A DNA stretch of 64,000 nt from Tolypothrix tenuis PCC 7101. GTDB taxonomy: Bacteria; Cyanobacteriota; Cyanobacteriia; Cyanobacteriales; Nostocaceae. Shown here piece by piece: positions 9,594 through 17,798 of the stretch (position 1 is its first letter; the number at the start of each line of letters is the position of its first letter). The translations under genes were made by a program, and so were the position numbers. The stretch is from positions 4,287,396 to 4,351,395 of the forward strand of contig NZ_AP018248.1 of the NCBI RefSeq assembly GCF_002368295.1. The letters are read 5' to 3'. Below the pieces are notes generated by a model. That model had not been told where the DNA came from, did no database searches, and saw only the letters and a list, made by a program, of their open reading frames with translations.

Positions 9594-9718
9594 CAATACT
9601 TGTCGGTTAAGGGGAAAAGGGGAAGGGGAAAAGGGGCAAGAAAAAACCTTTAACCCTTACCCTTTAACCTTTTCCCAAACCAAATTAAGAGTTTAAAATC
9701 CTTAACCGAGCAGTATTG
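9594..9718. mobile_element. MITE-like element, 125 bp, with terminal inverted repeats
   Basis: It starts CAATACTTGTCGGTTAAGG and ends CCTTAACCGAGCAGTATTG; these ends are inverted repeats with two mismatches. The interior is GGGGAAAAGG-like runs followed by CCTTTAACCC-like runs, so the whole element can fold back. A broken left-hand copy lies just upstream (about 9502-9545). Related copies are at about 16254 and 22234-22359. It encodes nothing, so movement would need a transposase elsewhere. Confidence 0.7.
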
Positions 9719-9782
9719 CGGTAGTGCCGCCCTCTAGAATATATTGATGTGTCGCAAACATTATGAATTGGTATTACGCAAA

Positions 9783-10045
9783 TTAGAAAACAATATCTGC
9801 TTTTGAGAAAGCAATATTTGCTTTTGCTTGCTGAATATACTGAATTGAGAAAACAAAAGCTGCTTGTCAGAAAGCAATATCTACTTTTGCTTGCTAAATA
9901 TACCGAATTGAGAAAGCAATATTTGCTTTTGAGAAAGCAATATCTGCTTTTGTTTGCTAAATATACCGAATTGAGAAAACAAAAGCTGCTTGTGAGAAAG
10001 CAAAAGCTGCTTGTGAGAAAACAATATCTGCTTTTGCTGATTAAA
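9783..10045. repeat. 21-bp tandem repeat array (locus 1)
   Basis: About a dozen 21-bp units of three kinds alternate: GAGAAAGCAATATTTGCTTTT, GAGAAAACAAAAGCTGCTTGT (each 21 bp, given once as the unit) and one ending in ATACCGAATT. Because 21 is a multiple of three, the array stays open and would read as a Lys/Leu-rich heptad repeat of 92 residues (9803-10081), but it has no ribosome site and its composition is that of the repeat. The same units appear reversed at 61375-61640. Confidence 0.8.
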
Positions 10046-10209
10046 AAAGTAAAAAAGCTTAGTAGGAAGCAGAAATTCTAGGCTTAATTACATAGTTCCA
10101 TTCACCACGAAAAGATTTGTGCTCAATAGCAATAGTATTAAAATCTTGGTCTGTAAATTTGATTCCTGTTTCGTGGCGATTTTTATCTAACTAGCTTCTA
10201 CCACTGGAA

Positions 10210-13200
10210 TTAAACATCGAAATTATACTTTTTCTTGAGAAAATCTCGAATATTGTCGTTCGGCTGTTCACCATAATTAGAGGCAATTACCTGACTGTAA
10301 TCCTCAAGATCAATAGACTGGTTAGAATCTAACGCAGCTAGAAATTCTTTTTCTCTGTCTGGTTCCACTAGCAGGAAGTAATATGCCCACCGCCCTGTAC
10401 TATCCTTGGCTTTCAGTTTATGAATATTATGCCCATTGTTGGCAATATAAATCTCTTTGATACGTTCACGGAGCTTTGATACATTTTCTTCATTCCATAC
10501 CTTTCTATTTTTATGACAGCGAACTTCATTAACTAAATTAATCAAATTAATGTCTGTAGATTTAATAAGTTCCTTAACTTTCAAAGTAGCAATCTCGTTT
10601 GCTGCACGCCTTTGGACTAGGCAAGCAATTGATATTGCTTGTAATTGCTCATCTGGCAACATTGCAGATTGTTGCAAAAACGGAATAACGTTTTCTCCAG
10701 ACTGGCAATTAGCTCTCACAATTATTTCTATCTTTTCTACGTGAGAAGTAACTGGGAAAGATAGTCCCCAAAACAAATGACTCATTGTGTAAGAGTTAAG
10801 GCAATCAAGTCTTAAACATTCAAGTGCGATACGGAAGTTATGATAATTTTTAACTGAGTTCTGCCTTAAGCTAAAACTCAGTGTTTCTGAAATTTGTTTT
10901 CTCTTGATCTTTTGTTCAGAAGTAAACTCAGCACCTAATCCTTGAGGTTCCATATCCAGAAGATGGAGCAATGCCTTTAACTGATAGGAGCTACGCCAAA
11001 GGTCACGAAGTGCAATTGCTACTGCTGTCAGAGTTACACTATCGACATGATGCTCTGTGGTGATAGCAAGTAGCCTGTCAGTATCAACATCCTGAAAATG
11101 CCACCATCCTGGTTTACCATCCGGTTCACGAGCTATCATACTAATCGCAAATGCTGCTGCAATTCTTTCTGCTGCACTTGTCTTTTGGAGCATATAAGAC
11201 AGTCCATACAGAACTCCCACAAAATTAGGAATCAGCTCAGTCGGAGATTTTTGATGATATGCCCGCATTGCTTCTGCGATACGATATGCAGCAAAAGAGC
11301 GTTCAAATAAATCTGACGATCTTAGCCCCTCCAAAACAGCAGTTACAAAGGAGTCGTTTAGAGCATTGTTTGCAAGCTTAACTGTGTCAATTTCTGATGG
11401 AATCTCGTTTTTGGGAGAACCACAGTAGTAATGTAAAAGTGCAACCCACTTTAAATGGCTACTATCGCTACATGGAGCCTCAGAATGTAATGCCTGTAGA
11501 TAAGAAGCCACGCCGTCTATTGGAGTTTGAGCTAAAACCGAATCGACGAGTTTGGAGTACTGACTCTTAGGTAATGAGGGATTTAGTAATGCAATTGCAT
11601 AAGCTTCGCCTCGAATTTGACTCAAGTGCCCCAGAGGTAGGGCTATGCCATTTACTGCAACCTGAGTGGCAACGTTAAACAATATATCTAAAATACTAGC
11701 TCGCTGTGCTGCTGAACTCCCTGGGTTCGATCCAAATTTGTCTGCTATGCCCTGCGGATCAACATGGCGTTGCCATATTTCAATCGTCTTTTGAAGAAAA
11801 GCGTCAGGACGCTCTTGTGCAATTGTTCGACAAAGACTTTCAGCAGAAGAATCAGATAATGTAGATAACGATTGAAAAATAATTTCTTGCCCAAGCAAGT
11901 CTGGTTCAAAAACAGGTACTTCTTTCTTTAAGATACTTTGATTGATCCCAAAGAGTTGCTCCATTTTTTTTCCTGACCAAGTCTTGGGAGCAACCCGTTC
12001 CAACACTAAAGAGTCTATGGGGGCTATGAATGTTGATAAAGCCAACACACAGACACCATTTTCCTCCCCAAATAATCTTTTGGCTTGCTCTACAATCACC
12101 TTGGCGTAGTCTTTCAGCTTTTCGTTCCAAGTTTGTGGATACCGACCTGCTAGTGCTAGAAACGCAGGTAGACCTCTTGTATCGGCTATCAATTTTTTGG
12201 CTTCATCTTCAGAAATGCTGTGATCTCCACTGCTGTCCAATATATGCTTTTGCTGCTTTTGGTCTTGAAGAGGATACAAAGGAATGCCTGAAAAAGGAAT
12301 TAGTTCAGTAGCTTTGACAGACTGTAATGGTGTGCCTACTTCTTTTACTTCACCTAATCTGCTCTCTCTTAACTCCTTTAAGCTTTGATCTCGTTCAAAG
12401 TTGGTAGATAAAGGTTCAAGGTCAGTGTGAGCCAAAAATAAGATTCTTATGATATTTTCACAATCTTTCCAAGCTAGCTGTGCTCGATACAAAAATGCCC
12501 ATAATTCGTCACCAAAATTTTCAGCGTTATCAATAACGATTACAGTTGCTTGGCTTGGATAATAGTTAAGTAATTGATATAGCTCATTGATTTCATCTGG
12601 AGCGAATCCTACAGTCCATTGTGGATTCTTACTTTGCAACTGAATTAACCACTCTTTTGCTAAACGCGATTTCCCTATACCATGCTGCCCATACAATACC
12701 TGCCAACTAAAAGGCTCAGGTCGTTGAATGAACTCTTCTAATCGTCTCAGTTCTACCTCTCGCCCTACGAACTGAATCGGTTCAAAAAAACGACGCCACG
12801 CATCAAGCTTGCGTTTAGGAGCTATCAGTAACGTATCAGGAAGAAAATCCTTACCAGTTGTGGAATTTACTTTGTTAGTATCATCTATACTCTTAAGTGA
12901 CAGCGAAAGATTTCGATCTCCAAGTACCAACTCACAAAAGTCTGGATCTTTGGCTATGACTGAAATGGGTGTTGCCCACAAAGCCTTCTCCGCAAAAGAT
13001 TTGTTCGTTTCAACGACGACACCAACTAAAAATTCATTTACAAATAATGCAGTCCCACTAATCCCTTTCCACTGATCAGGAGAGTTTGGAATAGGACTAG
13101 TAACTTGTAGTCGCAGCTGTCCTAATTTCAAGCCAGAATATCTACTTAAGAATCCTTGAAGCTCCTCAGGATTCTGAAAACCGTTGATTTTCTGAACAAC

Positions 13201-13551
13201 AGGGAAGCCAATGCCTTTTGCTTGTACCTGTGTGTTTACCAATTCCCCAAAATATGTAATGTTTCGCTGATTTAGCTTGAAGCTCGACTTGCCTTCTTCA
13301 AGTTTAAGAAGAGCAAGATCATATTGTGGGCTATCCCAACATAAATAACATCCTTCTATTATCCAAGCAGTTCTTCCTTGTTCATAATCTCCAATTAAAC
13401 GCATATGATAGCGTTTTCCGAGAATTCCTCTCTCGCCAAATGGAGCAATAACATGATGAGCAGTCAGAATAAGATTATCTCGAATCAAATAGCCAGTTCC
13501 ACCTTGACTACGATGTGGGTCGTGCAGTTCTGTGACTCGGTTAGGATCCAT
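10210..13551 (-). CDS. Trypsin-like protease fused to a STAND-type ATPase, conflict-system candidate
   Basis: The 1113-residue protein begins with a trypsin-fold protease: His33 in LTAHHV, Asp78 in QYDLALLKL and Ser165 in GISGTALF form the triad. Next come FVGREVELRRL (261-271), Walker A GQHGIGKS (288-295) and Walker B VIVIDNAENF (337-346), as in STAND/AAA regulatory ATPases. The last 600 residues are mostly helical and may be repeat-like sensor sequence. Proteases joined to STAND ATPases are known from bacterial immunity-like systems, where a trigger releases the effector. The small Trypco2-like gene lies 35 bp upstream on the same strand. The target and trigger are not visible. Confidence 0.82.
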   Translation of the reverse strand: MDPNRVTELHDPHRSQGGTGYLIRDNLILTAHHVIAPFGERGILGKRYHMRLIGDYEQGRTAWIIEGCYLCWDSPQYDLALLKLEEGKSSFKLNQRNITYFGELVNTQVQAKGIGFPVVQKINGFQNPEELQGFLSRYSGLKLGQLRLQVTSPIPNSPDQWKGISGTALFVNEFLVGVVVETNKSFAEKALWATPISVIAKDPDFCELVLGDRNLSLSLKSIDDTNKVNSTTGKDFLPDTLLIAPKRKLDAWRRFFEPIQFVGREVELRRLEEFIQRPEPFSWQVLYGQHGIGKSRLAKEWLIQLQSKNPQWTVGFAPDEINELYQLLNYYPSQATVIVIDNAENFGDELWAFLYRAQLAWKDCENIIRILFLAHTDLEPLSTNFERDQSLKELRESRLGEVKEVGTPLQSVKATELIPFSGIPLYPLQDQKQQKHILDSSGDHSISEDEAKKLIADTRGLPAFLALAGRYPQTWNEKLKDYAKVIVEQAKRLFGEENGVCVLALSTFIAPIDSLVLERVAPKTWSGKKMEQLFGINQSILKKEVPVFEPDLLGQEIIFQSLSTLSDSSAESLCRTIAQERPDAFLQKTIEIWQRHVDPQGIADKFGSNPGSSAAQRASILDILFNVATQVAVNGIALPLGHLSQIRGEAYAIALLNPSLPKSQYSKLVDSVLAQTPIDGVASYLQALHSEAPCSDSSHLKWVALLHYYCGSPKNEIPSEIDTVKLANNALNDSFVTAVLEGLRSSDLFERSFAAYRIAEAMRAYHQKSPTELIPNFVGVLYGLSYMLQKTSAAERIAAAFAISMIAREPDGKPGWWHFQDVDTDRLLAITTEHHVDSVTLTAVAIALRDLWRSSYQLKALLHLLDMEPQGLGAEFTSEQKIKRKQISETLSFSLRQNSVKNYHNFRIALECLRLDCLNSYTMSHLFWGLSFPVTSHVEKIEIIVRANCQSGENVIPFLQQSAMLPDEQLQAISIACLVQRRAANEIATLKVKELIKSTDINLINLVNEVRCHKNRKVWNEENVSKLRERIKEIYIANNGHNIHKLKAKDSTGRWAYYFLLVEPDREKEFLAALDSNQSIDLEDYSQVIASNYGEQPNDNIRDFLKKKYNFDV

Positions 13552-13586
13552 ATAAATTAATCAGTTCAGCACTATAAGGCAGACAT

Positions 13587-13889
13587 TTAGCCAGGAAGCT
13601 GTTCTTGTAATTGTGAGACTCGGATTGGCTGACCCGTTGCATCAACAGCTTTCAATGTCAGTTTGAGTTTATGCTTGCTAGCATCTTTAATTTTAGAATC
13701 CACACCCCCTCCAAAGATATACCAGTTAATTTTTCCAGAAACACCTGATTCGCCTTCTGCAATTACCTCCAATTCGAGTTCAATTGATTGAAGGTCAAAT
13801 TGCAGACTTTGATTTTTGCCTTTTTCCTGAGCGAGTCTGAGTTCTTCCCGGAGGTTCTCGATCGCGTCACTCAGTTTTATTAAGCTCAT
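13587..13889 (-). CDS. Trypco2 (trypsin-co-occurring) domain protein
   Basis: The 100-residue product has an N-terminal helix (SLIKLSDAIENLREELRLAQ) followed by beta strands (SIELELEVIAEGES, HKLKLTLKAVDATG). This layout matches the Trypco2 family, which is named for sitting beside trypsin-like proteases in conflict systems. It ends 35 bp before the protease-STAND gene, so the two are probably one operon, with this as first gene. The upstream AAGGAG-like sequence (revcomp of ACTCCTT, about 13892-13898) supports the ATG. The usual proposal is an adaptor that brings a trigger to the protease; that is inference here. Confidence 0.75.
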   Translation of the reverse strand: MSLIKLSDAIENLREELRLAQEKGKNQSLQFDLQSIELELEVIAEGESGVSGKINWYIFGGGVDSKIKDASKHKLKLTLKAVDATGQPIRVSQLQEQLPG

Positions 13890-14185
13890 AAAACTCCTTA
13901 CTTTGCATTGTATTCAAACTATTTCCCAGTCCGCTTTTCTAAAGAAAAGCCTTACCTTTCTATTGTGTTTTTAGAAATCTTATAAAAGTATTACTCTTCA
14001 GTAGTCTAAAACTTCACTTGTCCATTGGCATTATTTTGATTGTACTTGTCAGCAGCAATGCTCGCCCGACCTAAAAGCATATTAATAACTCGCTCATTAT
14101 CTGTTTTGAGCTTTCAAAGGAATGCTACCCCTATTGAGGCTTTAGGGACGAGTGCAAGGTCTTTGTGCGGAGCCAGCTAGTTAGA

Positions 14186-14325
14186 TATTATACGGAAATT
14201 TTCCGTATAATATTTTTATAAATCCTAATATATCAAGCATTACAGCTACCTTCTTTCTGGATATACGGAAAACTTATTTTTTTAACCCCTGTTTTGGATA
14301 TTATACAGAATTTTTACGTATATTC
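14186..14325. promoter_or_regulatory. Cluster of TATACGGAAA inverted repeats, possible operator
   Basis: A perfect inverted repeat with 14-bp arms (ATATTATACGGAAA at 14186-14199, its complement at 14201-14214, one base between) is followed by ATATACGGAAAA (14261-14272) and a weaker symmetric copy with TATTATACAGAA and TTACGTATATT (14298-14325). The three copies lie in a 595-bp gap between the divergent Trypco2 and aldo/keto reductase genes. Repeated symmetric sites suggest binding by a dimeric regulator, or decayed transposon ends. The rest of the gap (13890-14484) shows no gene. Confidence 0.4.
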
Positions 14326-14484
14326 ACCCTTTACGAGATGATTATTTTGGCTCACAGCTAATAACATTTCTTCTTGGTTGCGATGTCGTTTCTTACCTGT
14401 TTTAGTTTAAAATTAAGTCTAGTCTCAACTCCAGTTAATAACGCATCCCACTAAACTTGTGGTGCAGTACATTGAAAGAAAGAC

Positions 14485-15306
14485 TTGAGATTGTCAACCG
14501 TGGAGTTACTAACAATACAGGGAAAACCTGCCAGCATTCTGGGATTAGCAGGACAATCGATAGATGATGCTGATGCTGTTTTGTTGGCATTTACAGCCGG
14601 AATCAATTACTTTTTCTTTTACAATTCAGAATCTGAAAACTTTTTGGGTGGCTTAAAATCTCTGTTAGCAACAAAGCGTGAACAAGTATTGGTAACGACC
14701 GGAAGCGAAAGCCGTGATCTAAAATCTTTACGCCATTACTTGGACTCTGTGCGCCATGATTTAAATATCGATCAGCTAGATATATTTTTTCTGGAATATG
14801 TCTCCCCTGCTGACGACATAAAGCAGATTCAGGTAGTACTAGATCAACTTCGTTTGTGGCAAGACTCTGGAGTTGTGCGCTATGTGGGAGTTACCACTCA
14901 TAACCGAACTATTGCTTTAGAAATCATCCAGCGCCATCAATGTGATGTGTTGATGCACCGTTACAACATGGCACATCGTAAGGCGGAAGAACAGGTATTA
15001 CCAGAGGCTCAAAAAGCTAATATTCCCTTAGTAGCCTTCACTTGCACTCGTTGGGGAACGTTACTTCAAGGACATCCTTATTGGCAAGGAAAACCACCCA
15101 CCGCAGCAGACTGTTATCGTTACGCGCTAAATAACTCAGCAGTGCGTCTAGCATTGACTGCCCCAAAAACTAAGCAAGAATTAGTAGAAAATCTTTCTGT
15201 ATTACACTCACCCCAACTGTCAAATCAAGAAATAGCCCAATGGCAAGAGTACGGTGACTTGATTTACGGTAATGGGCAAGATGCATTTGATACTCAATGG
15301 ATTTAA
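14485..15306 (+). CDS. Aldo/keto reductase family protein
   Basis: The 273-residue product has the (beta/alpha)8 pattern of aldo/keto reductases: a DQLDIFFLEYV strand, VLDQLRLWQDSGVVRYVGVTTHN (a family landmark around residue 130) and a C-terminal region with VRLALTAPKT. The Tyr and Lys expected near the active site are not clearly placed: the usual D-x-A-x-x-Y motif appears as INYFFFYNSE. It is therefore a divergent member and the NAD(P)H substrate cannot be told. The start is uncertain: TTG at 14485 or GTG at 14500, neither with a strong ribosome site. It stands alone on the + strand. Confidence 0.7.
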   Translation: MRLSTVELLTIQGKPASILGLAGQSIDDADAVLLAFTAGINYFFFYNSESENFLGGLKSLLATKREQVLVTTGSESRDLKSLRHYLDSVRHDLNIDQLDIFFLEYVSPADDIKQIQVVLDQLRLWQDSGVVRYVGVTTHNRTIALEIIQRHQCDVLMHRYNMAHRKAEEQVLPEAQKANIPLVAFTCTRWGTLLQGHPYWQGKPPTAADCYRYALNNSAVRLALTAPKTKQELVENLSVLHSPQLSNQEIAQWQEYGDLIYGNGQDAFDTQWI

Positions 15307-15330
15307 TATTCCTTGTAGGAAACATAATCA

Positions 15331-15370
15331 ACGTAATTCGTAATTGTGAATTTTAAATTACGAATTACGT
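15331..15370. terminator. Inverted repeat between convergent genes, likely bidirectional terminator
   Basis: Perfect 15-bp arms ACGTAATTCGTAATT (15331-15345) and its complement (15356-15370) enclose a 10-nt loop. It lies between the reductase stop and the rpsU stop, which converge. There is no long T run, so termination is inferred from structure and place. Confidence 0.5.
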
Positions 15371-15403
15371 AGCTTACTTCTCACCAGAGGCGAGTATTAC
15401 GAA

Positions 15404-15592
15404 TTAGCGACTAAAACGTCTTTTACCCTGCCTGTGCTTGGCAACTTCTTTGCGCTTGCGTTTTTCCAGAGGCGTTTCAAAGTGACGATGCTTCTTCATA
15501 TCGGGAAAAATTCCCGCCTTAGAAACTTCTCGCTTAAATCGGCGTAGGGCTGATTCAATGTGTTCATTCTCACCCACTACTACTTGGGTCAT
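15404..15592 (-). CDS. rpsU: 30S ribosomal protein bS21
   Basis: The 62-residue basic protein starts MTQVVVGENEHIESALRRFK and ends in a Lys/Arg-rich tail (GKRRFSR), the normal size and form of bS21 in the small ribosomal subunit, where it helps with start-site selection. It follows the RNA-binding protein gene on the same strand after 125 bp. Paired rbp and rpsU genes are known from Anabaena, where they respond to cold, so coregulation is likely. Confidence 0.95.
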   Translation of the reverse strand: MTQVVVGENEHIESALRRFKREVSKAGIFPDMKKHRHFETPLEKRKRKEVAKHRQGKRRFSR

Positions 15593-15717
15593 TATCTCTC
15601 CTACTAAACTAAACTAACTGCTTAAACTGATCGAGCATTCAGTTGACTAAAGTGCAATTTTGTTACACTTTTTGTCAAACTTGAAAATTTGCTGGTAAAG
15701 TTTTAATGCTTCAAAGC

Positions 15718-16020
15718 TTAGTAGCGGTTACGAGAGCCACCATATCCGCCTCTACCGCCAGAAGAACCACCTCTGTCTTCTCTGGGTTTAGCTTTGTTAA
15801 CTTTCAGGTCACGACCCATCCATTCAGCACCATCAAGGGCTTCAATTGCAGCCGTTTCTTCAGCATCACTTCCCATTTCTACAAATCCAAAGCCACGTGG
15901 CCGTCCTGTTTCACGGTCAGTAGGTAGTTGAACGCGCTTCACAGTGCCATATTCTGCAAAAACAGCAGTCAAAGCATCTTGGGTAACTTCGTAAGAGAGG
16001 TTGCCTATATAAATTGACAT
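15718..16020 (-). CDS. RRM-type RNA-binding protein (cyanobacterial Rbp)
   Basis: The 100-residue protein has one RRM with RNP2 IYIGNL (residues 3-8) and RNP1 RGFGFVEM (42-49), then a short glycine-rich tail (GGSSGGRGGYGGSRNRY). This is the standard make-up of cyanobacterial Rbp proteins, several of which are cold induced and bind mRNA. A long untranslated leader upstream (on the - strand, from about 16200) is in keeping with cold control of this family. rpsU follows downstream. Confidence 0.93.
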   Translation of the reverse strand: MSIYIGNLSYEVTQDALTAVFAEYGTVKRVQLPTDRETGRPRGFGFVEMGSDAEETAAIEALDGAEWMGRDLKVNKAKPREDRGGSSGGRGGYGGSRNRY

Positions 16021-16376
16021 TAGATGATCTCCAAAATTATCACATTCATTGAGACTTAAATTTCGGAGAAAAATCTGTAAATACCAAAAGGGAAAAGCCT
16101 GTCAATACTAAAAACAAAAATACTCACCGAATTAATTCTCGTTTTCTAGGATGACATATAAGTTAATTTTTTGCATCCTGTAGATGCTTGGTGAGTTAGT
16201 CATGATATGAACACAAGTAGAACTACCTGCCCAAGTCAGTCTTCTCCATAAGGCAATACTTGTCGGTTAAGGGCAAAAGGGGAAGGGGAAAAGGGTAAAG
16301 GTTTTAAACCCTTCTCCTTTGCCCTTTTCCCTTTACCCAATCTACATCTGTCAATATTTGTGTGTTGAACTACTAC
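16021..16376. other. Gap with rbp leader region and a degenerate MITE-like copy
   Basis: The right-hand part of the gap (about 16254-16345) begins CAATACTTGTCGGTTAAGG and continues with GGGGAAAAGG- and CCTTTACCC-like runs; it is a copy of the 125-bp element at 9594 but its right end is degraded. The part next to rbp (16021-16200) is probably its promoter and leader. No gene was found. Confidence 0.55.
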
Positions 16377-17081
16377 TTATAACCGACTCTTACTGGGAAG
16401 TATAATCATCGCAAAATAAGGCACTTCCGCCGGATCGACTTCATCTAAGGGTACAATTCTTTGCTGTGCCATTGTTGCCCGTTCAATATATAACGCCCGC
16501 GAAGCTAATCCTAAGTGATGTAAAATATCGCGTACTTTGGTAAAGTGACGGCCCAATTTCATAATTGCGGCTGCATCTGTTTTTAAAAGTTGTGAGATCA
16601 GTTCTTCCTCTGGTAGGGGTGCAGGCAAAACTGTGAGAACATCGTTGTAGTAGGTAAAAGGTACACCCAAAGCTACCGGACAAGCCATCAGTGAGGAAAC
16701 TCCAGGGACAACTTCGGTTTCGTACTTCTCAGATAATCGTGTGAATACATACATAAACGAACCGTAGAAAAACGGATCGCCTTCGCATACTACTACTACA
16801 TCCCGCCCAGCTTCTAGATGTTCTGCAATGGGTTCAATTTCTTTGTCATAAATTGACTTGGCTTTTTCTGGTTCTAAAGCACGGGGGAGGTGATAGAGTA
16901 CCTCAATTTGATTCCCTGGAAGGTATGGCGCAATAATTTTTCTAGCAATACTTTCTTTATCTGCTGCTGATTGATACGCAACTACAGGTGAAGCTTGCAG
17001 CAGCCTTAGGGCTTTTAGGGTTAAAAGTTCTGGATCGCCTGGCCCTATGCCAATTCCATAGAGACGACCTTTAATTGACAT
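16377..17081 (-). CDS. cobI: Precorrin-2 C20-methyltransferase
   Basis: This SAM-dependent enzyme adds the C20 methyl group to precorrin-2 in cobalamin synthesis. The 234-residue product shows the tetrapyrrole methylase motifs YGIGIGPGDPELLTLKA near the N-terminus, VVVVCEGDPFFYGSF in the middle and VVPGVSSL after it. Length is normal. The start lies 3 bp after the cobH stop, so translation is probably coupled. It is third in the cobG-cobH-cobI operon. Confidence 0.94.
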   Translation of the reverse strand: MSIKGRLYGIGIGPGDPELLTLKALRLLQASPVVAYQSAADKESIARKIIAPYLPGNQIEVLYHLPRALEPEKAKSIYDKEIEPIAEHLEAGRDVVVVCEGDPFFYGSFMYVFTRLSEKYETEVVPGVSSLMACPVALGVPFTYYNDVLTVLPAPLPEEELISQLLKTDAAAIMKLGRHFTKVRDILHHLGLASRALYIERATMAQQRIVPLDEVDPAEVPYFAMIILPSKSRL

Positions 17082-17084
17082 ATA

Positions 17085-17711
17085 TTATTCTTCCTCTGTT
17101 GCTAGGGCGTTAACTGCGGCGGCGGCGATCGCACTCCCGCCACGCCGACCATGTAATGTTAAAAATGGTACATTACGGCTATCTTCTGCTAGTGCGGCTT
17201 TCGACTCGGCTGCACCCACAAACCCCACAGGAAAACCCAAGATGACAGCAGGTTTGGGGCAACCCTCATCCAGCATTTCCAATAACCGGAATAAGGCAGT
17301 AGGCGCATTGCCAATGGCTACCACTGCACCTTCGAGATGCTTGCGCCATAATTCCAAAGCCGCTGCCGATCGCGTAGTACCCATTTTCTCAGCTAATTCT
17401 GGGACTTCTGCATCGTAAAGCGTACAGATAACTTGGTTATTTGCAGGTAATCGTCGCCTTGTAATTCCTTCAGCCACCATCCGGCAATCACAGAGTATGG
17501 GCGCGCCATCAGCCAAAGCTGCCCGTCCAGACTGTGCTGCTGTGGGTGAATATCCCAAGTCAGTGACAATATCCGTCATTCCACAGGCATGAATTAAACG
17601 TACTGCAACTTTTGCTACATCCGGAGGCAATATTTCTAGATTTGCTTCCGACCGGATAATGGCGAAAGAATTACGATAGATTTCCTTGGCATCTTGGATG
17701 TAGTCAGGCAT
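17085..17711 (-). CDS. cobH: Precorrin-8X methylmutase
   Basis: CobH moves the C11 methyl to C12 to give hydrogenobyrinate. The 208-residue protein has the family landmarks GAPILCDCRMVAEGITR, TRSAAALELW, GNAPTALFRLLEML and PVGFVGAAESK, and a C-terminal HGRRGGSAIAAAAVNAL. The ATG at 17711 sits against a STRR run of CCAATCCC (forward GGGGATTGG) that fills most of the 87-bp gap to cobG, so it has no normal ribosome site. cobI follows 3 bp later. Confidence 0.95.
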   Translation of the reverse strand: MPDYIQDAKEIYRNSFAIIRSEANLEILPPDVAKVAVRLIHACGMTDIVTDLGYSPTAAQSGRAALADGAPILCDCRMVAEGITRRRLPANNQVICTLYDAEVPELAEKMGTTRSAAALELWRKHLEGAVVAIGNAPTALFRLLEMLDEGCPKPAVILGFPVGFVGAAESKAALAEDSRNVPFLTLHGRRGGSAIAAAAVNALATEEE

Positions 17712-17765
17712 TGGGGATTGGGGATTGGGGATTGGGGATTGGGGGTTGGGGATTGGGGACTTCAG
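17712..17765. repeat. STRR run between cobG and cobH
   Basis: Seven-base units GGGGATT/GGGGGTT repeat from 17712 to about 17758, directly before the cobH start codon. The insertion lies inside an operon and replaces the expected ribosome-binding region. Confidence 0.8.
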
Positions 17766-17798
17766 CCTTCATACTTCAGCCTAGACTGCGGCAAGCCG

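Noticed and set aside
9803..10081. 92-residue Lys/Leu-rich repeat protein
   Set aside because: It is the translation of the 21-bp repeat array, with no ribosome site and no homology beyond the repeat itself.
11720..11745. tRNA-like GGGTTCGATCC
   Set aside because: It lies inside the protease-STAND gene and no cloverleaf can be drawn around it.
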